From: Schlegelella aquatica | GTDB taxonomy: Bacteria; Pseudomonadota; Gammaproteobacteria; Burkholderiales; Burkholderiaceae_C | NCBI RefSeq assembly: GCF_026013905.1 | Contig: NZ_CP110257.1 | Location: 682,001-746,000, forward strand | DNA: 64,000 nt | Direction: 5' to 3' | Part shown: positions 36,197-47,479 of the stretch, in pieces | Layout of the letters: each line of letters begins with the position of its first letter | Numbering within the stretch: position 1 is the first letter of the stretch | Position numbers and translations under genes: made by a program | The notes under the pieces: generated by a model | Told to the model about the DNA's origin: nothing | The model's input: only the letters and a program-made list of their open reading frames with translations | The model's database searches: none

Positions 36197-37623
36197 TGAT
36201 GACCCTCGCTCAGGCGCACACGCTGCTGCCCGGCTCGGTGCTCGTCGGCGACCCGCAGGTGGCGGTCGAGCGCGTGCACAGCGACACCCGGACCCTGCAG
36301 CGCGGAGACCTCTTCGTCGCGCTGCGCGGCGAGCGCTTCGACGCGCATGACTTTCTCGCCCAGGCGCGCTCGCTGGGTGCGGCGGCGGCCATCGCCGAGC
36401 GCGGCTTGGCCGAGGCGGGACTGCCCGGCCTGCTCGTGGCCGACACGCGCGCCGCCCTGGCGGAGCTCGCGGCCGCGTGGCGCCGGCGCTTCCACCTGCC
36501 ATTGATCGCCGTGACGGGCAGCAACGGCAAGACCACCGTCACGCAGATGACCGCCAGCATCTTGCGCGCGTGGCAGGACGACGGCGCCTTCTGGACGCAA
36601 GGCAACCTGAACAACGACATCGGGGTGCCGCTGACGCTGCTGCGGCTGCGGCAGGACGACGACACCTGGCACCGCGCCGGCGTGGTCGAGCTCGGCATGA
36701 ACCACCCGGGCGAGATCGCCCTGCTGGCGCGCCTGGCCGCCCCCACGGTGGCGCTGGTCAACAACGCGCAGCGCGAGCACCAGGAGTTCATGGCGAGCGT
36801 CGAGGCGGTGGCGCGCGAAAACGGTGCGGTCCTGCTCGCCTTGTCGCCGGGCGGCACGGCCGTGTTCCCGGCAGACGACGACTACACCCCGCTGTGGCGT
36901 CAGATGGCAGGGCATCATCGGGTGCTCACTTTCTCGCTCGTCGCCCCGGCGGACGTGAGCGCACGCGCCGACTGGGCGGGCACGCACTGGCAGGTGCAGC
37001 TGGCGACCCCCGTCGGCTCGGCGGCGGTGCGCCTGCGCGCGGCCGGCGTGCACAACGTGAAGAACGCGTTGGCCGCCGCCACCTGCGCGATCGCGGCCGG
37101 CGCCCCGCTTCAGGCGGTCGTGCAGGGGCTGGAGGCGTTCGAGGCCGTCAAGGGCCGCTCGCAGCTGCGCAGCTTCGTGCAGGACGCTCAGGCGGTGGCC
37201 CTGATCGACGACACCTACAACGCCAACCCGGATTCGATGCGCGCGGCCATCGACGTGCTGGCCGCCATGCCGGGCCCGCGCTGGCTCGTGCTGGGCGACA
37301 TGGGCGAGGTGGGCGACCAGGGGCCGGCCTTTCACGCAGAGGTCGGCGCCTATGCACACGAGCGGGGGATCGAGGCGCTGTGGGTGGCCGGCCCGCTGAT
37401 GCGGCACGCGGCCGCGGCCTACGACGCCGCGGGCGGGCATGCGCGCCACTTCGAGACGGTCGAGGCTCTCCTGGCCGACCTGCCGGACGCACCGCGAGCC
37501 GCCTGCGTGCTCGTCAAGGGTTCGCGATTCATGAAGATGGAGCGGGTGGTCGAGGCGCTGCAGGCGCGCCCCCGCGGCGAGAACGACGACAACAAGACAC
37601 ACGGAGAGGGTCGCCCATGCTGA
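36193..37623 (+). CDS. murF: UDP-MurNAc-pentapeptide synthetase MurF
   Basis: Adds D-Ala-D-Ala to complete the UDP-MurNAc pentapeptide. A 476-residue Mur ligase: [20 protein letters not shown] in domain 1, the P-loop [24 protein letters not shown] and the C-terminal [13 protein letters not shown]. Three adjacent ATG codons (36193, 36196, 36199) could start it; the first overlaps murE. The 3' end overlaps mraY by seven bases. Confidence 0.96.
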   Translation: MMMTLAQAHTLLPGSVLVGDPQVAVERVHSDTRTLQRGDLFVALRGERFDAHDFLAQARSLGAAAAIAERGLAEAGLPGLLVADTRAALAELAAAWRRRFHLPLIAVTGSNGKTTVTQMTASILRAWQDDGAFWTQGNLNNDIGVPLTLLRLRQDDDTWHRAGVVELGMNHPGEIALLARLAAPTVALVNNAQREHQEFMASVEAVARENGAVLLALSPGGTAVFPADDDYTPLWRQMAGHHRVLTFSLVAPADVSARADWAGTHWQVQLATPVGSAAVRLRAAGVHNVKNALAAATCAIAAGAPLQAVVQGLEAFEAVKGRSQLRSFVQDAQAVALIDDTYNANPDSMRAAIDVLAAMPGPRWLVLGDMGEVGDQGPAFHAEVGAYAHERGIEALWVAGPLMRHAAAAYDAAGGHARHFETVEALLADLPDAPRAACVLVKGSRFMKMERVVEALQARPRGENDDNKTHGEGRPC

Positions 37624-38795
37624 TCGGCCTGGCCCAATGGCTGCAGTCCCTGTCGCCGGAACTGAGCTTCCTGCGCGTCTTCCAGTACCTGACGTTTCGC
37701 GCAGTGATGGCCGCGATGACGGCGCTGCTGATCGGCCTCGTGTTCGGCCCCTGGGTGATCCGGCGGCTGACCGAGCTGAAGATCGGCCAGCCCATCCGCG
37801 AGTACGGTGTGCAGGCGCACCTGGCCAAGAGCGGCACCCCGACGATGGGCGGCGCTCTCATCCTGCTCAGCATCACTGTGTCGACCTTGCTGTGGTTCGA
37901 CTGGACCAACCGCTTCGTGTGGATCGTGCTGCTGGTCACTTTGGGGATGGGGGCGATCGGCTGGGTCGACGACTGGCGCAAGGTCGTGCAGAAGAACCCA
38001 GAAGGGATGCGCTCGCGCGAGAAGTATTTCTGGCAGACGGTCATCGGCCTCGTGGCGGCCTTCTACCTCGCGTTCGCCGTGTCCGAGTCCTCGAACGTGC
38101 GCGTGCTGGAGCTTTTCATCCGTTGGGTGCAGTCGGGCTTTTCCAATCCGCTGCCGCCCAACGCCGATCTGTTCGTCCCGTTCTTCAAGACCGTGAGCTA
38201 TCCGCTCGGCGTCTACGGCTTCATCATCCTCACCTACCTGGTGATCGTCGGCGCGAGCAATGCCGTCAACCTCACCGACGGGCTCGACGGCCTGGCGATC
38301 ATGCCGGTGGTGATGGTCGGCTCGGCGCTGGGTGTCTTTGCCTACGTGGTCGGCAACTCCGTCTATTCGAAGTACCTCTTCTTCCCCTACATCCCCGGCG
38401 TGGGCGAGTTGCTCATCTTCTGCGCCGCGATGGCGGGCGCGGGGCTCGCCTTCCTGTGGTTCAACACGCACCCGGCCCAGGTCTTCATGGGCGATGTGGG
38501 GGCCCTGGCCCTCGGCGGTGCCCTGGGCACCATCGCGGTCATCACCCGGCAGGAGATCCTGCTGGCCGTCATGGGCGGCGTCTTCGTCGTCGAAGCGCTG
38601 TCGGTGATGGCGCAGGTCGCCTACTTCAAGTACACGAAGAAGCGCTATGGCGAGGGGCGCCGCATCCTCAAGATGGCGCCGCTGCACCACCACTTCGAGA
38701 AGTCCGGATGGAAAGAGACGCAAGTCGTGGTGCGTTTTTGGATCATCACCATGCTGTTGTGCCTGGTGGGTCTGTCGTCCCTGAAGCTGCGGTGA
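37617..38795 (+). CDS. mraY: Phospho-MurNAc-pentapeptide translocase MraY
   Basis: Integral membrane enzyme that makes lipid I from UDP-MurNAc-pentapeptide and undecaprenyl phosphate. The 392-residue protein has about ten helices. Key motifs: [14 protein letters not shown] with the double aspartate, [29 protein letters not shown] and the cytosolic [11 protein letters not shown]. About 20 residues longer than E. coli MraY through an extra loop ([20 protein letters not shown]). Start overlaps murF. A 31-bp gap separates it from murD. Confidence 0.97.
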   Translation: MLIGLAQWLQSLSPELSFLRVFQYLTFRAVMAAMTALLIGLVFGPWVIRRLTELKIGQPIREYGVQAHLAKSGTPTMGGALILLSITVSTLLWFDWTNRFVWIVLLVTLGMGAIGWVDDWRKVVQKNPEGMRSREKYFWQTVIGLVAAFYLAFAVSESSNVRVLELFIRWVQSGFSNPLPPNADLFVPFFKTVSYPLGVYGFIILTYLVIVGASNAVNLTDGLDGLAIMPVVMVGSALGVFAYVVGNSVYSKYLFFPYIPGVGELLIFCAAMAGAGLAFLWFNTHPAQVFMGDVGALALGGALGTIAVITRQEILLAVMGGVFVVEALSVMAQVAYFKYTKKRYGEGRRILKMAPLHHHFEKSGWKETQVVVRFWIITMLLCLVGLSSLKLR

Positions 38796-38826
38796 ACGCG
38801 GACGGGCAGGCCGAACGAGTGTTGAG

Positions 38827-40572
38827 ATGAAGGAACTGGCAGGACTCACCGTACTCGTGCTGGGGCTCGGAGACTCGGGCCTGGCGATGGCGCGCTGGTG
38901 CGCCCGCTGCGGCGCGCACGTGCGGGTGTGGGATTCGCGCGAACAGCCCCCTCAGGCGCGGGCCCTGCGCGAGGCCGTGCCCCAGGCCGAGCTGCTCACC
39001 GGGCCGCTGCCGGCCAGCGCCGTCGAGGGCGTTGCGCGTGTGCTCAAGAGCCCCGGCCTTGCGCCCCATGACGAGCGCATCGCCCCGGCCTTGGAAGAAG
39101 CGCGCCGCCGCGGGGTGCCGGTGCAAGGCGAGCTCGATCTTTTCGCTCAGGCGCTGGCGGCGCTGGAGCAGGAGCGCCGCTACGCGCCCGCCGTGCTCGC
39201 CGTGACGGGCACCAACGGCAAGACGACGACCGCGTCGCTGACCGCGCTGCTCGTGGAGCGGGCCGGCAAGCGCGTGGCGCTGGCCGGCAACATCGGGCCG
39301 ACCATGCTCGACACCCTGGCCCGAGCGCTGGACGAGGAGCCGCTGGACGAGACGGTCGCGGCGGATGCGGTGCCGGCCGGCGATGAGGCCGCTGCCCACA
39401 CGCAGCAGACGCCCGTCGAGCCGATCGAGCAACCCGGCGTCGAGCCGGCTGACGATCCCGATGCGCCGTCGCCCGCTGCGGCAGACGCGCAAGAGGGCGT
39501 GCCCCTCGAGCTGTCGCCCCCGGCGGCGCCGGCCCCGGTCTTCCGCGCGCTGCCCGAGGTGTGGGTGCTCGAACTCTCCAGCTTCCAGCTGGACGGGGTG
39601 CAGGGCTTCGAACCCAGCGCGGCCGTGGTGCTCAACCTGAGCCAGGACCATCTCGACTGGCACGGCTCCATGGAGGCCTATGCCGCGGCCAAGGCGCGCA
39701 TCTACGGGCGCGAGTCGGTGATGGTCGTCAACCGCGAGGACCCGCTCGTCGAGGCGATGGTGCCGCCGCCCGTCCCGGGCAAGGGCCGTTTCGCGCGGCC
39801 GGTGGAGCGCCGCGTCGTGCGTTTCGGCCTGGACGCGCCGACCCGCCCGGGCGACTTCGGCCTCATCGTCGAGAACGGCATGGCCTGGCTCGTGCGGGCG
39901 ATGGAGGCCGACGAGACCCTGCGCCTCGGTCGTACCCGCAAGCGCGACGATGAAGAGGAGGTGCTGCACATCCAGCGCTTGATGCCGGCCGACGCGCTGC
40001 GCATCCGCGGCCGTCACAACGCGGCCAATGCGCTGGCCGCGTTGGCGCTGGCGACCGCCATCGGCTGCCCGCTCGCGCCGATGCTGCACGGCTTGCGCGA
40101 GTACCGGGGCGAGCCGCATCGCGTCGAATCGGTCGCCATCGTGGGCGAGGTGGAGTACTTCGACGACAGCAAGGGCACCAACGTCGGGGCTACGGTGGCG
40201 GCGCTCCAAGGGCTGGGCGAAGAGCGTGCGCCCGCGCGGCTCGCCGTGATCCTGGGCGGCGACGGCAAGGGGCAGGACTTCGCGCCGCTGGCCGAGCCGA
40301 TCGCCCGTCATGCGCGCTACGTCGCCACGATCGGCCGCGATGCGCCGGCGATCGAGCAGGCGCTGGCGGCCACGGGCGTGCCCGTCGAACGTCACGAGAC
40401 GCTCCAAGCCGCGGTGCGCGCCTGTGCCGCGCGTACGCAACCCGGGGACGCCGTGCTCTTGAGCCCCGCCTGCGCGAGCCTGGACATGTTCCGCAACTAC
40501 GCCCACCGCGCCGAGGTCTTCGTGACCGAGGTGCAGGCGCTGGCGGCCGAGCGAGGGGAGATGCTGACGTGA
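38827..40572 (+). CDS. murD: UDP-MurNAc-L-alanine:D-glutamate ligase MurD with a large insertion
   Basis: Adds D-Glu to UDP-MurNAc-L-Ala. Conserved parts are intact: [18 protein letters not shown]-loop [11 protein letters not shown] (125-135), [19 protein letters not shown] (248-257), [14 protein letters not shown] and [13 protein letters not shown]. At 581 residues it is about 140 longer than E. coli MurD (438). Most extra length is an acidic, proline/alanine-rich, probably disordered insertion at residues about 168-243 between the GNIG loop and LELSSFQ; a second, basic/acidic one ([11 protein letters not shown]) lies near residue 368. Overlaps ftsW by four bases. Confidence 0.95.
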   Translation: MKELAGLTVLVLGLGDSGLAMARWCARCGAHVRVWDSREQPPQARALREAVPQAELLTGPLPASAVEGVARVLKSPGLAPHDERIAPALEEARRRGVPVQGELDLFAQALAALEQERRYAPAVLAVTGTNGKTTTASLTALLVERAGKRVALAGNIGPTMLDTLARALDEEPLDETVAADAVPAGDEAAAHTQQTPVEPIEQPGVEPADDPDAPSPAAADAQEGVPLELSPPAAPAPVFRALPEVWVLELSSFQLDGVQGFEPSAAVVLNLSQDHLDWHGSMEAYAAAKARIYGRESVMVVNREDPLVEAMVPPPVPGKGRFARPVERRVVRFGLDAPTRPGDFGLIVENGMAWLVRAMEADETLRLGRTRKRDDEEEVLHIQRLMPADALRIRGRHNAANALAALALATAIGCPLAPMLHGLREYRGEPHRVESVAIVGEVEYFDDSKGTNVGATVAALQGLGEERAPARLAVILGGDGKGQDFAPLAEPIARHARYVATIGRDAPAIEQALAATGVPVERHETLQAAVRACAARTQPGDAVLLSPACASLDMFRNYAHRAEVFVTEVQALAAERGEMLT

Positions 40573-41834
40573 GCGAGCCGTCCGTCGCTGCAGCGCCTGC
40601 CGGCTGGCGCGACCGTCTGGCCGGGATGTGGGGGCGCCTGCGCCGCCCGCAGCAGGACCTGCCCGTGCGCGACTGGGTCTCCACCGGGCGGCCCACGCAG
40701 ATGCAGGGCTTCGACCAGGCGCTGGTCTGGGTGGGGCTGGCGCTGCTCGCGCTCGGCCTCGTGATGGTGTATTCGGCCTCGATCGCGCTGCCCGACAACC
40801 CGCGCTTCGCCCGCTACGCGTCGAGCCATTTCCTCACGCGCCACGTGGTGTCGATCGCCCTGGCGTTCGTCGCCGCGCTCATCGTCGTGCAGGTGCAGAT
40901 GCAGACCTGGGAGAAGTACGCGCCCTGGATGTTCCTGGCCGCCCTGGTGCTCCTCATGCTCGTGCTCGTGCCCGGGATCGGCAAGGGTGTCAACGGTGCG
41001 CGGCGCTGGATCCCGCTGGGCCTGCTCAACTTCCAGCCCTCGGAGCTCGCCAAGCTCGCCGTCGCGCTCTACGCCGCCGACTACATGGTGCGCAAGATGG
41101 ACGTGAAGGAGAAGTTCTTCCAGGCCGTGTGGCCGATGGCGCTGGCCGTGGGCCTGGTGGGCGTGCTGCTGCTGGCCGAGCCGGACATGGGCGCCTTCAT
41201 GGTGATCGCGGCCATCGCCATGGGCATCCTGTTCCTCGGTGGCGTCAACGGCCGGATGTTCTTCCTCATCACGGCGGTGCTCGTCGCCGCCTTCGTGATG
41301 ATGATCACCTTCAGCGAATGGCGGCGCGAGCGGATCTTCGCCTACCTGGACCCGTGGAACGAGAAGTACACGCTGGGCAAGGCCTATCAGCTGTCGCATT
41401 CGCTCATTGCGTTCGGGCGGGGCGAACTCTTCGGCCAAGGGCTGGGCTCCAGCGTCGAGAAGCTCCACTACCTGCCCGAGGCGCACACCGACTTCCTGCT
41501 GGCCGTGATCGGCGAGGAGCTGGGCTTCGCCGGCGTCGCGGTCGTGATCTTCGCGTTCTTCTGGCTCACCCGCCGCATCTTCCACATCGGCCGCCAGGCC
41601 GTCGCCCTCGACCGCGTGTTCTCGGGGCTCGTGGCCCAGGGCATCGGCATCTGGATGGGCGGCCAGGCCTTCATCAACATGGGTGTGAACCTCGGCGTGC
41701 TGCCCACGAAGGGGCTCACGCTGCCGCTCATGAGCTATGGCGGCTCCGCCATCTTGCTCAACTGCGTCGCCCTGGCCATCGTGCTGCGCGTGGACATCGA
41801 GAACAGGCAACTCATGCGCGGAGGCCGCGCATGA
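40569..41834 (+). CDS. ftsW: Septal peptidoglycan glycosyltransferase FtsW
   Basis: SEDS-family polymerase partner of FtsI. A 421-residue, ten-helix protein: a cytoplasmic N-terminal tail of about 50 residues, then [54 protein letters not shown] with the catalytic-type aspartate, and near the end [25 protein letters not shown]. The signature is complete. Start ATG overlap is not used; it begins GTG 40569 overlapping murD. Stop overlaps murG by four bases. Confidence 0.97.
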   Translation: MSEPSVAAAPAGWRDRLAGMWGRLRRPQQDLPVRDWVSTGRPTQMQGFDQALVWVGLALLALGLVMVYSASIALPDNPRFARYASSHFLTRHVVSIALAFVAALIVVQVQMQTWEKYAPWMFLAALVLLMLVLVPGIGKGVNGARRWIPLGLLNFQPSELAKLAVALYAADYMVRKMDVKEKFFQAVWPMALAVGLVGVLLLAEPDMGAFMVIAAIAMGILFLGGVNGRMFFLITAVLVAAFVMMITFSEWRRERIFAYLDPWNEKYTLGKAYQLSHSLIAFGRGELFGQGLGSSVEKLHYLPEAHTDFLLAVIGEELGFAGVAVVIFAFFWLTRRIFHIGRQAVALDRVFSGLVAQGIGIWMGGQAFINMGVNLGVLPTKGLTLPLMSYGGSAILLNCVALAIVLRVDIENRQLMRGGRA

Positions 41835-42937
41835 GCCGACATCTGGTCATCATGGCGGCGGGCACCGGCGGCCACATCATCCCGGGCCTCGCGGTCGCGC
41901 ACGAGATGCTGCGCCGGGGCTGGACGGTGAGCTGGCTCGGCACGACCCAGGGGATGGAGAACCGCCTGGTGCCTTCGGCCGGCATTGCGCTCGATGCCAT
42001 CGGCTTCTCGGGCCTGCGCGGCAAGGGCTGGTGGCACACGCTCACCGGGGGCGTGCGCCTGCTCGGCGCTTTCGCGGCGTGCTGGCGCATCCTCGGGCGC
42101 CGGCGCGCGGACGCGGTGCTGGGCATGGGCGGCTACGTCTGCTTCCCCGGCGGCGTGATGGCGGCCGCGCGCAACAAGCCCCTCGTGCTGGTCAATGCCG
42201 ACGCGTCCCTCTTGATGAGCAACCGTGCACTGCTGCCCGTGGCCGACTGCATCGCCTTCGGCTTCGACGGCGCGGCGGCCACGGTGCACAAGCGGGCCGT
42301 CGTCACCGGCAACCCGGTGCGCGAGGAGATCGAAGCCATGCCCGCCCCCGCGCAGCGCTATGCGGGCCGCGAGGGGCCGCTGCGGGTGCTGGTGGTGGGC
42401 GGCAGCCTGGGGGCGAGGGTGCTGAACGAAACCCTGCCGCAGGCGCTGGCCCTGCTGCCCGCCGAGCGCCGGCCCCACGTCGTGCACCAGACGGGTCAGC
42501 TCAACCGCGACGCGGTCAAGGCGCTGTACGAGGCCCAAGGCCTGTCCACCGAGCAGGGCTCGATCGAGGTCGTGCCCTTCATCGAGGACATGGCCGCCCG
42601 TCTGGCGTGGTGCGACGTCATCGTGTGCCGTGCCGGGGCGGTCACCGTGAGCGAGCTGTGCGCCGCAGGCGTGGCGAGCGTGTTGGTGCCGCTCATCGTG
42701 AGCACCACCGCGCACCAGCGCGACAACGCGCAGTACATGGCCCAGCACGGTGCGGCGCTCCATCTCCCGCAAGCCGATCTCACGCCCCAGCGGCTCGCGG
42801 ACACACTGGCGGGCCTGGACCGGCTCCAGCTCCTTGCGATGGCCGAGAAGGCCCGCAGTCTCGCGCGGCCGCGCGCCGCGGCCCGCGTGGCCGACGAGAT
42901 CGAGAAGCTGGTCAACAGGAAAGAGGGGATCGCATGA
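41831..42937 (+). CDS. murG: UDP-GlcNAc:lipid I N-acetylglucosaminyltransferase MurG
   Basis: Makes lipid II from lipid I at the inner face of the membrane. The 368-residue GT-B protein has the first G loop [26 protein letters not shown], then [17 protein letters not shown], and the donor site [16 protein letters not shown] with [14 protein letters not shown]. The usual HEQN loop of E. coli MurG is replaced by [11 protein letters not shown]. Its stop overlaps, as ATGA, the start of a short leader ORF that precedes murC. Confidence 0.96.
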   Translation: MSRHLVIMAAGTGGHIIPGLAVAHEMLRRGWTVSWLGTTQGMENRLVPSAGIALDAIGFSGLRGKGWWHTLTGGVRLLGAFAACWRILGRRRADAVLGMGGYVCFPGGVMAAARNKPLVLVNADASLLMSNRALLPVADCIAFGFDGAAATVHKRAVVTGNPVREEIEAMPAPAQRYAGREGPLRVLVVGGSLGARVLNETLPQALALLPAERRPHVVHQTGQLNRDAVKALYEAQGLSTEQGSIEVVPFIEDMAARLAWCDVIVCRAGAVTVSELCAAGVASVLVPLIVSTTAHQRDNAQYMAQHGAALHLPQADLTPQRLADTLAGLDRLQLLAMAEKARSLARPRAAARVADEIEKLVNRKEGIA

Positions 42938-43020
42938 AGCACGCGGTCAAGCACATCCACTTCGTCGAAGGGCCCCGAGTGCCGACGAAGGGATGCGGCG
43001 TGCGAAAGGTCTACGCATGA
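42934..43020 (+). CDS. 28-residue leader ORF duplicating the MurC N-terminus
   Basis: An open frame of 28 codons starts at the murG stop (ATGA overlap) with GAGGGG five bases upstream, and stops in ATGA overlapping the murC start. Its first 11 residues, [11 protein letters not shown], are identical to the start of MurC, and 32 of its first 34 bases match 43017-43050; the two differences are synonymous. The remaining 17 residues are unrelated to MurC. It looks like an 83-bp duplication. It may couple murG and murC translation; whether the peptide has a function is unknown. Confidence 0.7.
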   Translation: MKHAVKHIHFVEGPRVPTKGCGVRKVYA

Positions 43021-44426
43021 AACACGCAGTCAAGCACATCCACTTCGTCGGCGTGGGCGGCGCAGGCATGAGCGGCATCGCCGAGGTGCTGTTCAACCTC
43101 GGCTACACCATCTCGGGCTCGGACCAGCACGAAAGCGCGACCACGCGCCGGCTGGCCGCGCTCGGCATCAAGGTGATGATCGGCCACGACGCCTCGCACA
43201 TCGAAGGCGCCGACGCCATCGTCGTGTCCACGGCGGTCGGCGGCCACAACCCCGAGGTGATCGCGGCGCGCGCCCGGCGCGTGCCGGTGGTGCCCCGCGC
43301 GGTGATGCTCGCCGAGCTGATGCGGCTCAAGCAGGGCATCGCCATCGCCGGCACGCACGGCAAGACGACGACCACCAGCCTCGTGGCGAGCGCGCTGGCC
43401 GAGGCCGGCGTCGACCCCACCTTCGTGATCGGTGGGCGCCTGAACAGCGCCGGCGCCCATTCGCGCCTGGGCAGCGGTGACTACATCGTGGTCGAGGCGG
43501 ACGAGTCCGATGCCTCCTTCCTCAACCTGATGCCCATCCTGTCGGTCGTCACCAACATCGACGCCGACCACATGGACACCTACGGGCACGACTATGCGCG
43601 GCTCAAGGCGGCCTTCGTGGACTTCCTGCACCGCATGCCGTTCTACGGCGCGGCGATCCTGTGCGCCGACGATCCCGGCGTGCGCTCCATCATTCCGATG
43701 GTCTCGCGCCCGGTGGTCACCTACGGTTTCGGTGAGGACGTCCAGGTCCGGGCCGTGAACGTCCGCGCGCAGGACGGCCAGATGCACTTCGTCTGCGAGC
43801 GGCGCAACGGCGTGGCGATGCCGGATCTGGAGGTCACGCTGAACCTGCCGGGCGAGCACAACGTGCTGAACGCGCTGGCGGTGATCGCGGTGACCACCGA
43901 GCTGGAGTTGCCCGATGCGCCGGTGCTCAAGGCGCTGGCCGAGTTCAAAGGCGTGGGGCGGCGCTTCCAGCGCTATGGCGACCTGCCGGCGGCCGGCGGC
44001 GGGCGTTTCACGCTCATCGACGATTACGGCCATCACCCCGTCGAGATGGCCGCCACCCTCGCCGCCGCGCGCGGGGCCTTCCCCGGGCGTCGCCTGGTGC
44101 TGGCGTTCCAGCCGCACCGCTACACCCGCACGCGCGACTGTTTCGAGGACTTCGTCAAGGTGCTGGGGACGGCTGATGCCGTGCTGCTCGCGGAGGTGTA
44201 TGCCGCGGGCGAGGCGCCCATCGTCGCCGCCGATGGCCGCTCGCTCGCCCGCGCCCTGCGCGTCGCGGGCAAGGTGGACCCGGTGTTCGTGGACGACATC
44301 GCCGAGATGCCGCAGACCATCGTCGACCACGCGCGCGACGGCGACGTCGTCATCACCATGGGAGCCGGCTCGATCGGCGGGGTGCCGGCCCAACTGGTGG
44401 AACTGCTCAGGGGAGAGACCGCATGA
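43017..44426 (+). CDS. murC: UDP-MurNAc:L-alanine ligase MurC
   Basis: First Mur ligase, adds L-Ala to UDP-MurNAc. A 469-residue protein: [17 protein letters not shown] (UDP binding), P-loop [37 protein letters not shown] and C-terminal [14 protein letters not shown] with [15 protein letters not shown] 43017 has AAAGG seven bases upstream and gives a full-length start; a near-identical start lies 83 bp earlier in another frame and cannot make full MurC. Overlaps ddl by four bases. Confidence 0.97.
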   Translation: MKHAVKHIHFVGVGGAGMSGIAEVLFNLGYTISGSDQHESATTRRLAALGIKVMIGHDASHIEGADAIVVSTAVGGHNPEVIAARARRVPVVPRAVMLAELMRLKQGIAIAGTHGKTTTTSLVASALAEAGVDPTFVIGGRLNSAGAHSRLGSGDYIVVEADESDASFLNLMPILSVVTNIDADHMDTYGHDYARLKAAFVDFLHRMPFYGAAILCADDPGVRSIIPMVSRPVVTYGFGEDVQVRAVNVRAQDGQMHFVCERRNGVAMPDLEVTLNLPGEHNVLNALAVIAVTTELELPDAPVLKALAEFKGVGRRFQRYGDLPAAGGGRFTLIDDYGHHPVEMAATLAAARGAFPGRRLVLAFQPHRYTRTRDCFEDFVKVLGTADAVLLAEVYAAGEAPIVAADGRSLARALRVAGKVDPVFVDDIAEMPQTIVDHARDGDVVITMGAGSIGGVPAQLVELLRGETA

Positions 44427-45388
44427 AGATCGATCCTGCGGCGATCGACCGCATCGACCCACGCACCCTCGGCAAGGTCGCGGTGCTGATGGGCGGAGAT
44501 TCGTCCGAGCGCGAGGTGTCCATCATGTCCGGCACCGGTGTGCTCAATGCCCTGCGCTCGCGCGGCGTCGAGGCGTACGCCTTCGACCCCGCCGAGCGTG
44601 ACCTCGCGGACCTCAAGCGCGACGGCTACTCGCGCTGCTTCATCGCACTGCACGGGCGCTTCGGCGAGGACGGCACGGTGCAAGGCGCGCTCGAACTGCT
44701 GCGCCTGCCGTACACCGGCTCCGGGGTCATGGCGTCGGCCATCGCGATGGACAAGGTGATGACCAAGCGCATCTGGCGCTTCGAGGGCCTGCCCACTCCC
44801 GACTGGCGACTGGTCTCCAGCGCCGAGGAAACGCGCAAGGCCTTCGCGGCGCTCGGCGCGCCGATGATCGTGAAGCCCGCGCGCGAGGGTTCGACCATCG
44901 GGCTGACCAAGGTGACCGACGTCGAGCAGTGCGAGGCCGCCTACCAGCTCGCGGCGAAGTACGACCCGGACGTGTTGTGCGAGGAGTTCGTGGCCGGGGA
45001 CGAGACCACCTGCCCCGTGCTCGGAGAAGGCGACGAGGCGCAGGCGCTGCCCCTGATCCGCATCGTCGCCCCCGAGGGCAACTACGACTATCAGAACAAG
45101 TACTTCACCGACGTGACGCAGTACCACTGCCCGAGCGGTTTGCCGGCCGAGGAGGAGGCCGAGATCCAGCGCATCGTCGTGCAGGCGTTCCGAACGCTGG
45201 GCTGCCGCGGCTGGGCGCGCGCCGACGTGATGATCCGCGCGAGCGATCGCAAGCCGTTCCTGCTCGAGATGAACACCTCGCCCGGGATGACCGGCCATTC
45301 GCTGGTGCCCATGTCGGCCCGTGCGGCCGGCATCAGCTACGAACAGCTGTGCCTGTGGCTGGTGTCGCAGGCCCGGCTCCATGCGTGA
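44423..45388 (+). CDS. ddlB: D-alanine:D-alanine ligase
   Basis: ATP-grasp enzyme joining two D-alanines for MurF. The 321-residue protein shows [49 protein letters not shown], the ATP-binding [11 protein letters not shown] and the metal site RADVMIR ... [16 protein letters not shown]. Length and placement between murC and ftsQ match DdlB. A 17-bp gap precedes ftsQ. Confidence 0.97.
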   Translation: MKIDPAAIDRIDPRTLGKVAVLMGGDSSEREVSIMSGTGVLNALRSRGVEAYAFDPAERDLADLKRDGYSRCFIALHGRFGEDGTVQGALELLRLPYTGSGVMASAIAMDKVMTKRIWRFEGLPTPDWRLVSSAEETRKAFAALGAPMIVKPAREGSTIGLTKVTDVEQCEAAYQLAAKYDPDVLCEEFVAGDETTCPVLGEGDEAQALPLIRIVAPEGNYDYQNKYFTDVTQYHCPSGLPAEEEAEIQRIVVQAFRTLGCRGWARADVMIRASDRKPFLLEMNTSPGMTGHSLVPMSARAAGISYEQLCLWLVSQARLHA

Positions 45389-45405
45389 AGGGTGACCGAG
45401 ACGCC

Positions 45406-46173
45406 ATGCAGGACACCACCCCCCTGGACATCCGGCTGATGAACGCGACCGCTGCGCTGCTGTTCGCAGCAGCGGCGCTCGCGTTCGCCTGGCTGGCGCT
45501 GTCCTGGGTCGCGCGCTGGCCGGTGTTCGCCATCCGGGCCGTGAAGATCGACGGCGACGTCTCGCGCAACAGCGTCTCCACGATCCGCGCCAATGCGATC
45601 CCGAAGCTCTCGGGCAACTTCTTCACCGTCGACTTGCAGCGTGCGCAGCAAGCCTTCCAGTCGGTGCCCTGGGTGCGGCGTGCGGTGGTGCAGCGGGTGT
45701 GGCCCGACCGGCTCGCCGTGCGGCTGGAGGAGCACCGGGCAGTGGCGCACTGGGGCGACGACCGGCTCGTGAACGACCACGGCGAGGTGTTCGAGGCGAA
45801 CCTGGGCGACGTGGAGGAAGAGGGCTTGCCGGCCCTGGAGGGCCCGGCGGGCAGCGCGTCGCAGGTGCTGCACATGTACCGCACGCTGGCGCCGGTGATC
45901 GAGCGTCTCGACACCCGCATCGAGGCGATGCGGCTGTCGGAGCGCGGCTCGTGGCGGCTCGAGCTGGACGACGGCGCGACGATCGAACTGGGCCGGGGCG
46001 AGGCCGCCGAGGTGTTGGCGCGCCTGGAGCGCTTCGTGGCGACCTGGCCGCAGGTGCGGGCGCAGTACCCGGGGCCGCTGCAATACGCCGACCTGCGGCA
46101 TCACAACGGTTACGCGGTGCGCATCCGCGGCGTCACGACGCTCGTCGCTCCAGCGCAGCAGAAAAGGAACTGA
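45406..46173 (+). CDS. ftsQ: Cell-division protein FtsQ
   Basis: Bitopic division protein that recruits FtsB-FtsL to the septum. The 255-residue protein has one N-terminal helix (ATAALLFAAAALAFAWLALS) and a periplasmic POTRA domain beginning FAIRAVKIDGDVSRNSVSTI, with FFTVDLQRAQQAFQSVPWVR and VRRVWPDRL-like VQRVWPDRLAVRLEEH. ATG 45406 is used; GTG 45385 would add seven residues. An 11-bp gap precedes ftsA. Confidence 0.93.
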   Translation: MQDTTPLDIRLMNATAALLFAAAALAFAWLALSWVARWPVFAIRAVKIDGDVSRNSVSTIRANAIPKLSGNFFTVDLQRAQQAFQSVPWVRRAVVQRVWPDRLAVRLEEHRAVAHWGDDRLVNDHGEVFEANLGDVEEEGLPALEGPAGSASQVLHMYRTLAPVIERLDTRIEAMRLSERGSWRLELDDGATIELGRGEAAEVLARLERFVATWPQVRAQYPGPLQYADLRHHNGYAVRIRGVTTLVAPAQQKRN

Positions 46174-46184
46174 GGGCAAGATTC

Positions 46185-47414
46185 ATGGCGAAGGAATACA
46201 AGGATCTCGTCGTCGGCCTGGACATCGGCACGGCCAAGGTCATGGCGGTGGTGGCCGAGGTGCTGCCCACCGGCGAACTGCGGCTCGCCGGCCTGGGCGT
46301 GGCGCCGTCGCACGGGCTCAAGCGGGGCGTGGTCGTCAACATCGACGCCACGGTGCAGTCGATCCAGCAGGCCTTGAAGGAGGCCGAGATGATGGCCGAC
46401 TGCAAGATCACGCGCGTCTACACGGGCATCACCGGCAGCCACATCCGCGGGCAGAACTCCACCGGCATGGTGATCGTGCGCGACAAGGAGGTCACGCCGA
46501 TCGACGTGGCCCGCGTGGTGGAGACGGCCAAGGCGATCAACATCCCCAACGACCAGAAGCTGCTGCTGGTGGAGCCGCAGGAGTTCGTGATCGACGGCCA
46601 CGAGGTCAAGGAGCCGATCGGCATGAGCGGCGGGCGGCTCGAGGTCAAGGTCCACATCGTGACGGGCGCGCAAAGCGCCGCCGAGAACATCGTCAAATGC
46701 GTGCGCCGCTGCGGCCTGGAGGTCGAGCAGCTGGTGCTCAACCCGAGCGCTTCGGCCGCCGCGGTGCTCACCGAGGACGAGAAGGACCTGGGCGTCGCGC
46801 TCGTGGACATCGGCGCCGGCACGACCGACGTGTCGATCTTCACCGACGGCTCGATCCGCCACACCGCGGTCATCCCGATCGCGGGCGACCTCATCACCAG
46901 CGACATCGCGATGGCGCTGCGCACGCCGACCAAGGATGCAGAAGAGATCAAGGTCGACTTCGGCGTGGCCAAGCAGCTGCTGGCCGACCCGCAGGAGCAG
47001 GTCGAGGTGCCCGGCCTCGGGGACCGGCCGCCGCGCATGCTCTCGCGGCAGGCGCTGGCCGGCGTGATCGAGCCGCGCGTGGAGGAGATCTTCTCGCTCG
47101 TGCACCAGGTCATCCGCGAAAGCGGTTACGAGGAGCTGCTCTCCTCGGGCATCGTGCTGGCCGGCGGCTCGGCGGTGATGCCCGGCATGGTGGAGCTGGG
47201 CGAAGACATTTTCCTGAAACCCGTTCGCAAGGGCGTGCCCACCTATTCCGGGCCGCTCTACGACATGGTGGCCAACCCGCGTTCGGCCACCGTGATGGGG
47301 CTGCTGGAGGAAGCGCGCCTGGCGCGCGTGCGCGGGCACCGGGCGGCCCAACAGGCGGGCTCGGTGAAGACGCTCTTTGGACGAGTGAAGGATTGGTTCA
47401 TCGGCAACTTCTGA
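46185..47414 (+). CDS. ftsA: Cell-division protein FtsA
   Basis: Actin-like ATPase that tethers FtsZ filaments to the membrane. The 409-residue protein has phosphate loop 1 (LVVGLDIGTAKVMAVVAE), the SHS2/1C domain (IDATVQSIQQALKEAE, GITGSHIRGQNSTGMV), phosphate 2 (VALVDIGAGTTDVSIF) and the C-terminal amphipathic membrane helix LFGRVKDWFIGNF. Start ATG 46185. A 65-bp spacer follows with a weak hairpin (GACGG/CCGTC at 47413-47429) and a T-run, perhaps modulating ftsZ expression. Confidence 0.97.
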   Translation: MAKEYKDLVVGLDIGTAKVMAVVAEVLPTGELRLAGLGVAPSHGLKRGVVVNIDATVQSIQQALKEAEMMADCKITRVYTGITGSHIRGQNSTGMVIVRDKEVTPIDVARVVETAKAINIPNDQKLLLVEPQEFVIDGHEVKEPIGMSGGRLEVKVHIVTGAQSAAENIVKCVRRCGLEVEQLVLNPSASAAAVLTEDEKDLGVALVDIGAGTTDVSIFTDGSIRHTAVIPIAGDLITSDIAMALRTPTKDAEEIKVDFGVAKQLLADPQEQVEVPGLGDRPPRMLSRQALAGVIEPRVEEIFSLVHQVIRESGYEELLSSGIVLAGGSAVMPGMVELGEDIFLKPVRKGVPTYSGPLYDMVANPRSATVMGLLEEARLARVRGHRAAQQAGSVKTLFGRVKDWFIGNF

Positions 47415-47479
47415 CGGCCAAGCACCGTCGGAAGCGGATTTTTGTTGTAGGCAACTGCTAGTGACGAAGGAGGTCCATC

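Noticed and set aside
47413..47443. Hairpin plus T-run between ftsA and ftsZ as a terminator
   Set aside because: The stem is only five base pairs and the T-run starts nine bases after it; at most a weak attenuator.
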